64,000 nt of DNA from Liolophura sinensis (lineage: Eukaryota; Mollusca; Polyplacophora; Chitonida; Chitonidae), in assembly GCF_032854445.1 (NCBI RefSeq), contig NW_027018023.1, positions 1 to 64,000 of the forward strand, given 5' to 3'. Below the pieces are notes generated by a model. It was given only the letters and a program-made list of their open reading frames with translations, was not told the origin of the DNA and ran no database searches. A program made the position numbers and the translations under genes. Shown piece by piece: positions 9,501-25,100 of the stretch (its first letter is position 1; each line of letters opens with the position of its first letter).

Positions 9501-12500
9501 TTCGATTTCTCGTCACAAAATACGTCGGATTAGCCTCTTACCAGCAGCATTGGAACATTTTTTCCACTTTTGGATTTTTGCCTGGTCCTTTTGCTAATTG
9601 AAATCGGCTACATGTACTATGTACAATCGCGACTGGTCATTACTATATTCAACTTTTGATTATAAGTTATGTGCCCTTCGGTAGCCCAGAAGATGTCAAA
9701 TCTTTGGGCCAAGCCCATTTAACTCACCCAGCAAATGTCTTACTTCTAAGTCGAAGATAAACTCAATGTCTTTATCTACATGTAGAAAAACCACACCATT
9801 TTTATATAAAAAACACAAGGTACTTGATACAGTCTGCTGTAAAAAGTACAATTGAACACTGACCCACATCAATAAGGTGCCAAAAGATGCGCAATTGGGT
9901 CAGGCATCTCCAGCTGTTGAAAAATTGCAAATTTCCTTGGTTTCCATGGAGTAAGAGCCGTTGCTGGGCACGTGATTTTGACATAAATGATGATTCAATT
10001 GTGGCTACAGCCAAAAGTATTGGTCGGAGAGCAACGCGGTTTGCACCATTCGATTTCTCGTCACAAAATACGTCGGATTAGCCTCTTACCAGCACGATTG
10101 GAGCATTTTTTTTACTTTTGGATTTTTGCCTGGTCCTTTTGCTAATTGAAATCGGCTACATGTACTATGTACAATCGCGACTGGTCATTACTATATTCAA
10201 CTTTTGATTATAAGTTATGTGCCCTTCGGTAGCCCAGAAGATGTCAAATCTTTGGGCCAAGCCCATTTAACTCACCCAGCAAATGTCTTACTTCTAAGTC
10301 GAAGATAAACTTAATCTCTTTATCTACATGTAGAAAAACCACACCATTTTTATATAAAAACCACAAGGTACTTGATACAGTCTGCTGTAAAAAGTACAAT
10401 TGAACACTGACCCACATCAATAAGGTGCCTAAAGATGCGCAATTGGGTCAGGCATCTCCAGGTGTTGAAAAATTGCAAATTTCCTTGGTTTCCATGGAGT
10501 AAGAGCCGTTGCTGGGCACGTGATTTTGACATAAATGATGATTCAATTGTGGCTACAGCCAAAAGTATTGGTCGGAGAGCAACGCGGTTTGCACCATTCG
10601 ATTTCTCGTCACAAAATACGTCGGATTAGCCTCTTACCAGCACGATTGGAGCATTTTTTCCACTTTTGGATTTTTGCCTGGTCCTTTTGCTAATTGAAAT
10701 CGGCTACATGTACTATGTACAATCGCGACTGGTCATTACTATATTCAACTTTTGATTATAAGTTATGTGCCCTTCGGTAGCCCAGAAGATGTCAAATCTT
10801 TGGGCCAAGCCCATTTAACTCACCCAGCAAATGTCTTACTTCTAAGTCGAAGATAAACTTAATCTCTTTATCTACATGTAGAAAAACCACACCATTTTTA
10901 TATAAAAACCACAAGGTACTTGATACAGTCTGCTGTAAAAAGTACAATTGAACACTGACCCACATCAATAAGGTGCCTAAAGATGCGCAATTGGGTCAGG
11001 CATCTCCAGGTGTTGAAAAATTGCAAATTTCCTTGGTTTCCATGGAGTAAGAGCCGTTGCTGGGCACGTGATTTTGACATAAATGATGATTCAATTGTGG
11101 CTACAGCCAAAAGTATTGGTCGGAGAGCAACGCGGTTTGCACCATTCGATTTCTCGTCACAAAATACGTCGGATTAGCCTCTTACCAGCACGATTGGAGC
11201 ATTTTTTCCACTTTTGGATTTTTGCCTGGTCCTTTTGCTAATTGAAATCGGCTACATGTACTATGTACCATCGCGACTGGTCATTACTATATTCAACTTT
11301 TGATTATAAGTTATGTGCCCTTCGGTAGCCCAGAAGATGTCAAATCTTTGGGCCAAGCCCATTTAACTCACCCAGCAAATGTCTTACTTCTAAGTCGAAG
11401 ATAAACTTAATCTCTTTATCTACATGTAGAAAAACCACACCATTTTTATATAAAAACAACAAGGTACTTGATACAGTCTGCTGTAAAAAGTACAATTGAA
11501 CACTGACCCACATCAATAAGGTGCCAAAAGATGCGCAATTGGGTCAGGCATCTCCAGGTGTTGAAAAATTGCAAATTTCCTTGGTTTCCATGGAGTAAGA
11601 GCCGTTGCTGGGCACGTGATTTTGACATAAATGATGATTCAATTGTGGCTACAGCCAAAAGTATTGGTCGGAGAGCAACGCGGTTTGCACCATTCGATTT
11701 CTCGTCACAAAATACGTCGGATTAGCCTCTTACCAGCAGCATTGGAACATTTTTTCCACTTTTGGATTTTTGCCTGGTCCTTTTGCTAATTGAAATCGGC
11801 TACATGTACTATGTACAATCGCGACTGGTCATTACTATATTCAACTTTTGATTATAAGTTATGTGCCCTTCGGTAGCCCAGAAGATGTCAAATCTTTGGG
11901 CCAAGCCCATTTAACTCACCCAGCAAATGTCTTACTTCTAAGTCGAAGATAAACTTAATCTCTTTATCTACATGTAGAAAAACCACACCATTTTTATATA
12001 AAAACAACAAGGTACTTGATACAGTCTGCTGTAAAAAGTACAATTGAACACTGACCCACATCAATAAGGTGCCAAAAGATGCGCAATTGGGTCAGGCATC
12101 TGCAGCTGTTGAAAAATTGTAAATTTCCTTGGTTTCCATGGAGTAAGAGCCGTTGCTGGGCACGTGATTTTGACATAAATGATGATTCAATTGTGGCTAC
12201 AGCCAAAAGTATTGGTCGGAGAGCAACGCGGTTTGCACCATTCGATTTCTCGTCACAAAATACGTCGGATTAGCCTCTTACCAGCACGATTGGAGCATTT
12301 TTTTTACTTTTGGATTTTTGCCTGGTCCTTTTGCTAATTGAAATCGGCTACATGTACTATGTACCATCGCGACTGGTCATTACTATATTCAACTTTTGAT
12401 TATAAGTTATGTGCCCTTCGGTAGCCCAGAAGACGTCAAATCTTTGGGCCAAGCCCATTTAACTCACCCAGCAAATGTCTTACTTCTAAGTCGAAGATAA

Positions 12501-14251
12501 ACTCAATGTCTTTATCTACATGTAGAAAAACCACACCATTTTTATATAAAAAACACAAGGTACTTGATACAGTCTGCTGTAAAAAGTACAATTGAACACT
12601 GACCCACATCAATAAGGTGCCAAAAGATGCGCAATTGGGCCAGGCATCTCCTGGTGTTGAAAAATTGGAAATTTCCTTGGTTTCCATGGAGTAAGAGCCG
12701 TTGCTGGGCACGTGATTTTGACATAATTGATGATTCAATTGTGGCTACAGCCAAAAGTATTGGTCGGAGAGCAACGCGGTTTGCACCATTCGATTTCTCG
12801 TCACAAAATACGTCGGATTAGCCTCTTACCAGCAGCATTGGAACATTTTTTCCACTTTTGGATTTTTGCCTGGTCCTTTTGCTAATTGAAATCGGCTACA
12901 TGTACTATGTACAATCGCGACTGGTCATTACTATATTCAACTTTTGATTATAAGTTATGTGCCCTTCGGTAGCCCAGAAGATGTCAAATCTTTGGGCCAA
13001 GCCCATTTAACTCACCCAGCAAATGTCTTACTTCTAAGTCGAAGATAAACTCAATGTCTTTATCTACATGTAGAAAAACCACACCATTTTTATATAAAAA
13101 CCACAAGGTACTTGATACAGTCTGCTGTAAAAAGTACAATTGAACACTGACCCACATCAATAAGGTGCCAAAAGATGCGCAATTGGGTCAGGCATCTCCA
13201 GGTGTTGAAAAATTGCAAATTTCCTTGGTTTCCATGGAGTAAGAGCCGTTGCTGGGCACGTGATTTTGACATAAATGATGATTCAATTGTGGCTACAGCC
13301 AAAAGTATTGGTCGGAGAGCAACGCGGTTTGCACCATTCGATTTCTCGTCACAAAATACGTCGGATTAGCCTCTTACCAGCAGCATTGGAACATTTTTTC
13401 CACTTTTGGATTTTTGCCTGGTCCTTTTGCTAATTGAAATCGGCTACATGTACTATGTACAATCGCGACTGGTCATTACTATATTCAACTTTTGATTATA
13501 AGTTATGTGCCCTTCGGTAGCCCAGAAGATGTCAAATCTTTGGGCCAAGCCCATTTAACTCACCCAGCAAATGTCTTACTTCTAAGTCGAAGATAAACTT
13601 AATCTCTTTATCTACATGTAGAAAAACCACACCATTTTTATATAAAAAACACAAGGTACTTGATACAGTCTGCTGTAAAAAGTACAATTGAACACTGACC
13701 CACATCAATAAGGTGCCAAAAGATGCGCAATTGGGTCAGGCATCTCCAGGTGTTGAAAAATTGCAAATTTCCTTGGTTTCCATGGAGTAAGAGCCGTTGC
13801 TGGGCACGTGATTTTGACATAAATGATGATTCAATTGTGGCTACAGCCAAAAGTATTGGTCGGAGAGCAACGCGGTTTGCACCATTCGATTTCTCGTCAC
13901 AAAATACGTCGGATTAGCCTCTTACCAGCAGCATTGGAACATTTTTTCCACTTTTGGATTTTTGCCTGGTCCTTTTGCTAATTGAAATCGGCTACATGTA
14001 CTATGTACAATCGCGACTGGTCATTACTATATTCAACTTTTGATTATAAGTTATGTGCCCTTCGGTAGCCCAGAAGATGTCAAATCTTTGGGCCAAGCCC
14101 ATTTAACTCACCCAGCAAATGTCTTACTTCTAAGTCGAAGATAAACTTAATCTCTTTATCTACATGTAGAAAAACCACACCATTTTTATATAAAAAACAC
14201 AAGGTACTTGATACAGTCTGCTGTAAAAAGTACAATTGAACACTGACCCAC
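6580..14251 (+). repeat. HOR tail block, unit A (M13-M26)
   Basis: Fourteen monomers in fixed order close the unit. M13 has T292 (at 6871), M14 is C47/G61, M15 has T15, M17 has T13 (at 8784), M20 and M21 have T15, M23 has CTGCAG (12100), M24 has C33, T45, G61 and T120, and two common copies follow. M15 also has C at 8014 (tttcattata), shared with unit B but not unit C. Confidence 0.88.
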
Positions 14252-17200
14252 ATCAATAAGGTGCCAAAAGATGCGCAATTGGGTCAGGCATCTCCAGGTG
14301 TTGAAAAATTACAAATTTCCTTGGTTTCCATGGAGTAAGAGCCGTTGCTGGGCACGTGATTTTGACATAAATGATGATTCAATTGTGGCTACAGCCAAAA
14401 GTATTGGTCGGAGAGCAACGCGGTTTGCACCATTCGATTTCTCGTCACAAAATACGTCGGATTAGCCTCTTACCAGCAGCATTGGAACATTTTTTCCACT
14501 TTTGGATTTTTGCCTGGTCCTTTTGCTAATTGAAATCGGCTACATGTACTATGTACAATCGCGACTGGTCATTACTATATTCAACTTTTGATTATAAGTT
14601 ATGTGCCCTTCGGTAGCCCAGAAGATGTCAAATCTTTGGGCCAAGCCCATTTAACTCACCCAGCAAATGTCTTACTTCTAAGTCGAAGATAAACTCAATG
14701 TCTTTATCTACATGTAGAAAAACCACACCATTTTTATATAAAAAACACAAGGTACTTGATACAGTCTGCTGTAAAAAGTACAATTGAACACTGACCCACA
14801 TCAATAAGGTGCCAAAAGATGCGCAATTGGGTCAGGCATCTGCAGCTGTTGAAAAATTGTAAATTTCCTTGGTTTCCATGGAGTAAGAGCCGTTGCTGGG
14901 CACGTGATTTTGACATAATTGATGATTCAATTGTGGCTACAGCCAAAAGTATTGGTCGGAGAGCAACGCGGTTTGCACCATTCGATTTCTCGTCACAAAA
15001 TACGTCGGATTAGCCTCTTACCAGCAGCATTGGAACATTTTTTCCACTTTTGGATTTTTGCCTGGTCCTTTTGCTAATTGAAATCGGCTACATGTACTAT
15101 GTACAATCGCGACTGGTCATTACTATATTCAACTTTTGATTATAAGTTATGTGCCCTTCGGTAGCCCAGAAGACGTCAAATCTTTGGGCCAAGCCCATTT
15201 AACTCACCCAGCAAATGTCTTACTTCTAAGTCGAAGATAAACTCAATGTCTTTATCTACATGTAGAAAAAACCACACCATTTTTATATAAAAAACACAAG
15301 GTACTTGATACAGTCTGCTGTTAAAAGTACAATTGAACACTGACCCACATCAATAAGGTGCCAAAAGATGCGCAGTTGGGCCAGGCATCTCCAGGTGTTG
15401 AAAAATTGTAAATTTCCTTGGTTTCCATGGAGTAAGAGCCGTTGCTGGGCACGTGATTTTGACATAATTGATGATTCAATTGTGGCTACAGCCAAAAGTA
15501 TTGGTCGGAGAGCAACGCGGTTTGCACCATTCGATTTCTCGTCACAAAATACGTCGGATTAGCCTCTTACCAGCAGCATTGGAACAGTTTTTCCACTTTT
15601 GCATTTTTGCCTGGTCCTTTTTGCTAATTGAAATCGGCTACATGTACTATGTACAATCGCGACTGGTCATTACTATATTCAACTTTTGATTATAAGTTAT
15701 GTGCCCTTCGGTAGCCCAGAAGATGTCAAATCTTTGGGCCAAGCCCATTTAACTCACCCAGCAAATGTCTTACTTCTAAGTCGAAGATAAACTCAATGTC
15801 TTTATCTACATGTAGAAAAACCACACCATTTTTATATAAAAAACACAAGGTACTTGATACAGTCTGCTGTAAAAAGTACAATTGAACACTGACCCACATC
15901 AATAAGGTGCCAAAAGATGCGCAATTGGGTCAGGCATCTCCAGCTGTTGAAAAATTGCAAATTTCCTTGGTTTCCATGGAGTAAGAGCCGTTGCTGGGCA
16001 CGTGATTTTGACATAAATGATGATTCAATTGTGGCTACAGCCAAAAGTATTGGTCGGAGAGCAACGCGGTTTGCACCATTCGATTTCTCGTCACAAAATA
16101 CGTCGGATTAGCCTCTTACCAGCACGATTGGAGCATTTTTTTTACTTTTGGATTTTTGCCTGGTCCTTTTGCTAATTGAAATCGGCTACATGTACTATGT
16201 ACCATCGCGACTGGTCATTACTATATTCAACTTTTGATTATAAGTTATGTGCCCTTCGGTAGCCCAGAAGACGTCAAATCTTTGGGCCAAGCCCATTTAA
16301 CTCACCCAGCAAATGTCTTACTTCTAAGTCGAAGATAAACTCAATGTCTTTATCTACATGTAGAAAAACCACACCATTTTTATATAAAAAACACAAGGTA
16401 CTTGATACAGTCTGCTGTAAAAAGTACAATTGAACACTGACCCACATCAATAAGGTGCCAAAAGATGCGCAATTGGGTCAGGCATCTCCAGCTGTTGAAA
16501 AATTGCAAATTTCCTTGGTTTCCATGGAGTAAGAGCCGTTGCTGGGCACGTGATTTTGACATAAATGATGATTCAATTGTGGCTACAGCCAAAAGTATTG
16601 GTCGGAGAGCAACGCGGTTTGCACCATTCGATTTCTCGTCACAAAATACGTCGGATTAGCCTCTTACCAGCACGATTGGAGCATTTTTTTTACTTTTGGA
16701 TTTTTGCCTGGTCCTTTTGCTAATTGAAATCGGCTACATGTACTATGTACCATCGCGACTGGTCATTACTATATTCAACTTTTGATTATAAGTTATGTGC
16801 CCTTCGGTAGCCCAGAAGACGTCAAATCTTTGGGCCAAGCCCATTTAACTCACCCAGCAAATGTCTTACTTCTAAGTCGAAGATAAACTCAATGTCTTTA
16901 TCTACATGTAGAAAAACCACACCATTTTTATATAAAAAACACAAGGTACTTGATACAGTCTGCTGTAAAAAGTACAATTGAACACTGACCCACATCAATA
17001 AGGTGCCAAAAGATGCGCAATTGGGCCAGGCATCTCCAGGTGTTGAAAAATTGTAAATTTCCTTGGTTTCCATGGAGTAAGAGCCGTTGCTGGGCACGTG
17101 ATTTTGACATAATTGATGATTCAATTGTGGCTACAGCCAAAAGTATTGCTCGGAGAGCAACGCGGTTTGCACCATTCGATTTCTCGTCACAAAATACGTC

Positions 17201-17541
17201 GGATTAGCCTCTTACCAGCAGCATGAGAACATTTTTTCCACTTTTGGATATTTGCCTGGTCCTTTTGATAATTGAAATCGGCTACATGTACTATGTACAA
17301 TCGCGACTGGTCATTACTATATTCATCTTTTGATTATAAGTTATGTGCCCTTCGGTAGCCCAGAAGATGTCAAATCTTTGGGCCAAGCCCATTTAACTCA
17401 CCCAGCAAATGTCTTACTTCTAAGTCGAAGATAAACTTAATTTCTTTATCTACATGTAGAAAAACCACACCATTTTTATATAAAAACCACAAGGTACTTG
17501 ATACAGTCTGCTGTAAAAAGTACAATTGAACACTGACCCAC
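14252..17541 (+). repeat. HOR head block, unit B (M27-M32)
   Basis: It has the same six monomer types in the same order as the head of unit A. The T-run before the sixth monomer has the normal five T. The sixth monomer ends with the variant cttaatttc (T at 17442), shared only with unit C at 30049. An added A in the run at 15266-15271 is private to this block. Confidence 0.88.
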
Positions 17542-19185
17542 ATCAATAAGGTGCCAAAAGATGCGCAATTGGGTCAGGCATCTGCAGCTGTTGAAAAATT
17601 GCAAATTTCCTTGGTTTCCATGGAGTAAGAGCCGTTGCTGGGCACGTGATTTTGACATAAATGATGATTCAATTGTGGCTACAGCCAAAAGTATTGGTCG
17701 GAGAGCAACGCGGTTTGCACCATTCGATTTCTCGTCACAAAATACGTCGGTTTAGCCTCTTACCAGCAGCATTGGAGCATTTTTTCCACTTTTGGATTTT
17801 TGCCTGGTCCTTTTGGTAATTGAAATCGGCTACATGTACTATGTACCATCGCGACTGGTCATTACTATATTCAACTTTTGATTATAAGTTATGTGCCCTT
17901 CGGTAGCCCAGAAGACGTCAAATCTTTGGGCCAAGCCCATTTCACTCACCCAGCAAATGTCTTACTTCTAAGTCGAAGATAAACTTAATCTCTTTATCTA
18001 CATGTAGAAAAACCACACCATTTTTATATAAAAAACACAAGGTACTTGATACAGTCTGCTGTAAAAAGTACAATTGAACACTGACCCACATCAATAAGGT
18101 GCCAAAAGATGCGCAATTGGGTCAGGCATCTGCAGCTGTTGAAAAATTGTAAATTTCCTTGGTTTCCATGGAGTAAGAGCCGTTGCTGGGCACGTGATTT
18201 TGACATAAATGATGATTCAATTGTGGCTACAGCCAAAAGTATTGGTCGGAGAGCAACGCGGTTTGCACCATTCGATTTCTCGTCACAAAATACGTCGGAT
18301 TAGCCTCTTACCAGCAGCATTGGAACATTTTTTCCACTTTTGGATTTTTGCCTGGTCCTTTTGCTAATTGAAATCGGCTACATGTACTATGTACAATCGC
18401 GACTGGTCATTACTATATTCAACTTTTGATTATAAGTTATGTGCCCTTCGGTAGCCCAGAAGATGTCAAATCTTTGGGCCAAGCCCATTTAACTCACCCA
18501 GCAAATGTCTTACTTCTAAGTCGAAGATAAACTTAATCTCTTTATCTACATGTAGAAAAACCACACCATTTTTATATAAAAAACACAAGGTACTTGATAC
18601 AGTCTGCTGTAAAAAGTACAATTGAACACTGACCCACATCAATAAGGTGCCAAAAGATGCGCAATTGGGTCAGGCATCTCCAGGTGTTGAAAAATTGCAA
18701 ATTTCCTTGGTTTCCATGGAGTAAGAGCCGTTGCTGGGCACGTGATTTTGACATAAATGATGATTCAATTGTGGCTACAGCCAAAAGTATTGGTCGGAGA
18801 GCAACGCGGTTTGCACCATTCGATTTCTCGTCACAAAATACGTCGGATTAGCCTCTTACCAGCAGCATTGGAACATTTTTTCCACTTTTGGATTTTTGCC
18901 TGGTCCTTTTGCTAATTGAAATCGGCTACATGTACTATGTACAATCGCGACTGGTCATTACTATATTCAACTTTTGATTATAAGTTATGTGCCCTTCGGT
19001 AGCCCAGAAGATGTCAAATCTTTGGGCCAAGCCCATTTAACTCACCCAGCAAATGTCTTACTTCTAAGTCGAAGATAAACTTAATCTCTTTATCTACATG
19101 TAGAAAAACCACACCATTTTTATATAAAAACAACAAGGTACTTGATACAGTCTGCTGTAAAAAGTACAATTGAACACTGACCCAC
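17542..19185 (+). repeat. Middle segment of HOR unit B (M33-M35)
   Basis: Only three monomers separate head and tail. M33 has CTGCAG at 17582, T at 17751 (gtcggtttag), a G in ttttggtaattg, and ttcactcacc. M34 has CTGCAG at 18130. M35 is the common type with the acaac ending at 491-497. M33 and M34 match M56 and M57 of unit C. M35 resembles the monomer preceding the tail in A and C but lacks the A3 mark, so the exchange point probably lies near the M34/M35 junction. Confidence 0.75.
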
Positions 19186-22100
19186 ATCAATAAGGTGCCA
19201 AAAGATGCGCAATTGGGTCAGGCATCTCCAGGTGTTGAAAAATTGCAAATTTCCTTGGTTTCCATGGAGTAAGAGCCGTTGCTGGGCACGTGATTTTGAC
19301 ATAAATGATGATTCAATTGTGGCTACAGCCAAAAGTATTGGTCGGAGAGCAACGCGGTTTGCACCATTCGATTTCTCGTCACAAAATACGTCGGATTAGC
19401 CTCTTACCAGCAGCATTGGAACATTTTTTCCACTTTTGGATTTTTGCCTGGTCCTTTTGCTAATTGAAATCGGCTATATGTACTATGTACAATCGCGACT
19501 GGTCATTACTATATTCAACTTTTGATTATAAGTTATGTGCCCTTCGGTAGCCCAGAAGATGTCAAATCTTTGGGCCAAGCCCATTTAACTCACCCAGCAA
19601 ATGTCCTTACTTCTAAGTCGAAGATAAACTCAATGTCTTTATCTACATGTAGAAAAACCACACCATTTTTATATAAAAAACACAAGGTACTTGATACAGT
19701 CTGCTGTAAAAAGTACAATTGAACACTGACCCACATCAATAAGGTGCCAAAAGATGCGCAATTGGGTCAGGCATCTCCAGCTGTTGAAAAATTGGAAATT
19801 TCCTTGGTTTCCATGGAGTAAGAGCCGTTGCTGGGCACGTGATTTTGACATAAATGATGATTCAATTGTGGCTACAGCCAAAAGTATTGGTCGGAGAGCA
19901 ACGCGGTTTGCACCATTCGATTTCTCGTCACAAAATACGTCGGATTAGCCTCTTACCAGCACGATTGGAGCATTTTTTTTACTTTTGGATTTTTGCCTGG
20001 TCCTTTTGCTAATTGAAATCGGCTACATGTACTATGTACCATCGCGACTGGTCATTACTATATTCAACTTTTGATTATAAGTTATGTGCCCTTCGGTAGC
20101 CCAGAAGATGTCAAATCTTTGGGCCAAGCCCATTTAACTCACCCAGCAAATGTCTTACTTCTAAGTCGAAGATAAACTTAATCTCTTTATCTACATGTAG
20201 AAAAACCACACCATTTTTATATAAAAACCACAAGGTACTTGATACAGTCTGCTGTAAAAAGTACAATTGAACACTGACCCACATCAATAAGGTGCCTAAA
20301 GATGCGCAATTGGGTCAGGCATCTCCAGGTGTTGAAAAATTGCAAATTTCCTTGGTTTCCATGGAGTAAGAGCCGTTGCTGGGCACGTGATTTTGACATA
20401 AATGATGATTCAATTGTGGCTACAGCCAAAAGTATTGGTCGGAGAGCAACGCGGTTTGCACCATTCGATTTCTCGTCACAAAATACGTCGGATTAGCCTC
20501 TTACCAGCACGATTGGAGCATTTTTTCCACTTTTGGATTTTTGCCTGGTCCTTTTGCTAATTGAAATCGGCTACATGTACTATGTACCATCGCGACTGGT
20601 CATTACTATATTCAACTTTTCATTATAAGTTATGTGCCCTTCGGTAGCCCAGAAGATGTCAAATCTTTGGGCCAAGCCCATTTAACTCACCCAGCAAATG
20701 TCTTACTTCTAAGTCGAAGATAAACTCAATGTCTTTATCTACATGTAGAAAAACCACACCATTTTTATATAAAAAACACAAGGTACTTGATACAGTCTGC
20801 TGTAAAAAGTACAATTGAACACTGACCCACATCAATAAGGTGCCAAAAGATGCGCAATTGGGTCAGGCATCTCCAGGTGTTGAAAAATTGCAAATTTCCT
20901 TGGTTTCCATGGAGTAAGAGCCGTTGCTGGGCACGTGATTTTGACATAAATGATGATTCAATTGTGGCTACAGCCAAAAGTATTGGTCGGAGAGCAACGC
21001 GGTTTGCACCATTCGATTTCTCGTCACAAAATACGTCGGATTAGCCTCTTACCAGCAGCATTGGAACATTTTTTCCACTTTTGGATTTTTGCCTGGTCCT
21101 TTTGCTAATTGAAATCGGCTACATGTACTATGTACAATCGCGACTGGTCATTACTATATTCAACTTTTGATTATAAGTTATGTGCCCTTCGGTAGCCCAG
21201 AAGATGTCAAATCTTTGGGCCAAGCCCATTTAACTCACCCAGCAAATGTCTTACTTCTAAGTCGAAGATAAACTTAATCTCTTTATCTACATGTAGAAAA
21301 ACCACACCATTTTTATATAAAAACAACAAGGTACTTGATACAGTCTGCTGTAAAAAGTACAATTGAACACTGACCCACATCAATAAGGTGTCAAAAGATG
21401 CGCAATTGGGTCAGGCATCTCCAGCTGTTGAAAAATTGGAAATTTCCTTGGTTTCCATGGAGTAAGAGCCGTTGCTGGGCACGTGATTTTGACATAAATG
21501 ATGATTCAATTGTGGCTACAGCCAAAAGTATTGGTCGGAGAGCAACGCGGTTTGCACCATTCGATTTCTCGTCACAAAATACGTCGGATTAGCCTCTTAC
21601 CAGCAGCATTGGAACATTTTTTCCACTTTTGGATTTTTGCCTGGTCCTTTTGCTAATTGAAATCGGCTACATGTACTATGTACAATCGCGACTGGTCATT
21701 ACTATATTCAACTTTTGATTATAAGTTATGTGCCCTTCGGTAGCCCAGAAGATGTCAAATCTTTGGGCCAAGCCCATTTAACTCACCCAGCAAATGTCTT
21801 ACTTCTAAGTCGAAGATAAACTTAATCTCTTTATCTACATGTAGAAAAACCACACCATTTTTATATAAAAACCACAAGGTACTTGATACAGTCTGCTGTA
21901 AAAAGTACAATTGAACACTGACCCACATCAATAAGGTGCCAAAAGATGCGCAATTGGGTCAGGCATCTCCAGGTGTTGAAAAATTGCAAATTTCCTTGGT
22001 TTCCATGGAGTAAGAGCCGTTGCTGGGCACGTGATTTTGACATAAATGATGATTCAATTGTGGCTACAGCCAAAAGTATTGGTCGGAGAGCAACGCGGTT

Positions 22101-25100
22101 TGCACCATTCGATTTCTCGTCACAAAATACGTCGGATTAGCCTCTTACCAGCAGCATTGGAACATTTTTTCCACTTTTGGATTTTTGCCTGGTCCTTTTG
22201 CTAATTGAAATCGGCTACATGTACTATGTACAATCGCGACTGGTCATTACTATATTCAACTTTTGATTATAAGTTATGTGCCCTTCGGTAGCCCAGAAGA
22301 TGTCAAATCTTTGGGCCAAGCCCATTTAACTCACCCAGCAAATGTCTTACTTCTAAGTCGAAGATAAACTCAATGTCTTTATCTACATGTAGAAAAACCA
22401 CACCATTTTTATATAAAAAACACAAGGTACTTGATACAGTCTGCTGTAAAAAGTACAATTGAACACTGACCCACATCAATAAGGTGCCAAAAGATGCGCA
22501 ATTGGGTCAGGCATCTCCAGCTGTTGAAAAATTGCAAATTTCCTTGGTTTCCATGGAGTAAGAGCCGTTGCTGGGCACGTGATTTTGACATAAATGATGA
22601 TTCAATTGTGGCTACAGCCAAAAGTATTGGTCGGAGAGCAACGCGGTTTGCACCATTCGATTTCTCGTCACAAAATACGTCGGATTAGCCTCTTACCAGC
22701 ACGATTGGAGCATTTTTTTTACTTTTGGATTTTTGCCTGGTCCTTTTGCTAATTGAAATCGGCTACATGTACTATGTACAATCGCGACTGGTCATTACTA
22801 TATTCAACTTTTGATTATAAGTTATGTGCCCTTCGGTAGCCCAGAAGATGTCAAATCTTTGGGCCAAGCCCATTTAACTCACCCAGCAAATGTCTTACTT
22901 CTAAGTCGAAGATAAACTTAATCTCTTTATCTACATGTAGAAAAACCACACCATTTTTATATAAAAACCACAAGGTACTTGATACAGTCTGCTGTAAAAA
23001 GTACAATTGAACACTGACCCACATCAATAAGGTGCCTAAAGATGCGCAATTGGGTCAGGCATCTCCAGGTGTTGAAAAATTGCAAATTTCCTTGGTTTCC
23101 ATGGAGTAAGAGCCGTTGCTGGGCACGTGATTTTGACATAAATGATGATTCAATTGTGGCTACAGCCAAAAGTATTGGTCGGAGAGCAACGCGGTTTGCA
23201 CCATTCGATTTCTCGTCACAAAATACGTCGGATTAGCCTCTTACCAGCACGATTGGAGCATTTTTTCCACTTTTGGATTTTTGCCTGGTCCTTTTGCTAA
23301 TTGAAATCGGCTACATGTACTATGTACAATCGCGACTGGTCATTACTATATTCAACTTTTGATTATAAGTTATGTGCCCTTCGGTAGCCCAGAAGATGTC
23401 AAATCTTTGGGCCAAGCCCATTTAACTCACCCAGCAAATGTCTTACTTCTAAGTCGAAGATAAACTTAATCTCTTTATCTACATGTAGAAAAACCACACC
23501 ATTTTTATATAAAAACCACAAGGTACTTGATACAGTCTGCTGTAAAAAGTACAATTGAACACTGACCCACATCAATAAGGTGCCTAAAGATGCGCAATTG
23601 GGTCAGGCATCTCCAGGTGTTGAAAAATTGCAAATTTCCTTGGTTTCCATGGAGTAAGAGCCGTTGCTGGGCACGTGATTTTGACATAAATGATGATTCA
23701 ATTGTGGCTACAGCCAAAAGTATTGGTCGGAGAGCAACGCGGTTTGCACCATTCGATTTCTCGTCACAAAATACGTCGGATTAGCCTCTTACCAGCACGA
23801 TTGGAGCATTTTTTCCACTTTTGGATTTTTGCCTGGTCCTTTTGCTAATTGAAATCGGCTACATGTACTATGTACCATCGCGACTGGTCATTACTATATT
23901 CAACTTTTGATTATAAGTTATGTGCCCTTCGGTAGCCCAGAAGATGTCAAATCTTTGGGCCAAGCCCATTTAACTCACCCAGCAAATGTCTTACTTCTAA
24001 GTCGAAGATAAACTTAATCTCTTTATCTACATGTAGAAAAACCACACCATTTTTATATAAAAACAACAAGGTACTTGATACAGTCTGCTGTAAAAAGTAC
24101 AATTGAACACTGACCCACATCAATAAGGTGCCAAAAGATGCGCAATTGGGTCAGGCATCTCCAGGTGTTGAAAAATTGCAAATTTCCTTGGTTTCCATGG
24201 AGTAAGAGCCGTTGCTGGGCACGTGATTTTGACATAAATGATGATTCAATTGTGGCTACAGCCAAAAGTATTGGTCGGAGAGCAACGCGGTTTGCACCAT
24301 TCGATTTCTCGTCACAAAATACGTCGGATTAGCCTCTTACCAGCAGCATTGGAACATTTTTTCCACTTTTGGATTTTTGCCTGGTCCTTTTGCTAATTGA
24401 AATCGGCTACATGTACTATGTACAATCGCGACTGGTCATTACTATATTCAACTTTTGATTATAAGTTATGTGCCCTTCGGTAGCCCAGAAGATGTCAAAT
24501 CTTTGGGCCAAGCCCATTTAACTCACCCAGCAAATGTCTTACTTCTAAGTCGAAGATAAACTTAATCTCTTTATCTACATGTAGAAAAACCACACCATTT
24601 TTATATAAAAACAACAAGGTACTTGATACAGTCTGCTGTAAAAAGTACAATTGAACACTGACCCACATCAATAAGGTGCCAAAAGATGCGCAATTGGGTC
24701 AGGCATCTGCAGCTGTTGAAAAATTGTAAATTTCCTTGGTTTCCATGGAGTAAGAGCCGTTGCTGGGCACGTGATTTTGACATAAATGATGATTCAATTG
24801 TGGCTACAGCCAAAAGTATTGGTCGGAGAGCAACGCGGTTTGCACCATTCGATTTCTCGTCACAAAATACGTCGGATTAGCCTCTTACCAGCACGATTGG
24901 AGCATTTTTTTTACTTTTGGATTTTTGCCTGGTCCTTTTGCTAATTGAAATCGGCTACATGTACTATGTACCATCGCGACTGGTCATTACTATATTCAAC
25001 TTTTGATTATAAGTTATGTGCCCTTCGGTAGCCCAGAAGACGTCAAATCTTTGGGCCAAGCCCATTTAACTCACCCAGCAAATGTCTTACTTCTAAGTCG

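Larger units (their letters stand above)
1..14251 (+). repeat. HOR unit A, 26 monomers
   Basis: The unit runs from the A60 marker monomer to the base before the next A60 marker. Monomer starts are 1, 549, 1097, 1646, 2194, 2744, 3292, 3840, 4388, 4936, 5484, 6032, 6580, 7128, 7676, 8224, 8772, 9320, 9868, 10416, 10964, 11512, 12060, 12608, 13156 and 13704. The length is 26 x 548 + 3. The extra bases are one T in M3 and two T in the T-run at 2673-2679. A private G-to-T change at 2407 in M5 removes the stop of the short + frame in that copy. The unit comprises a 6-monomer head, a 6-monomer middle and a 14-monomer tail. Confidence 0.9.
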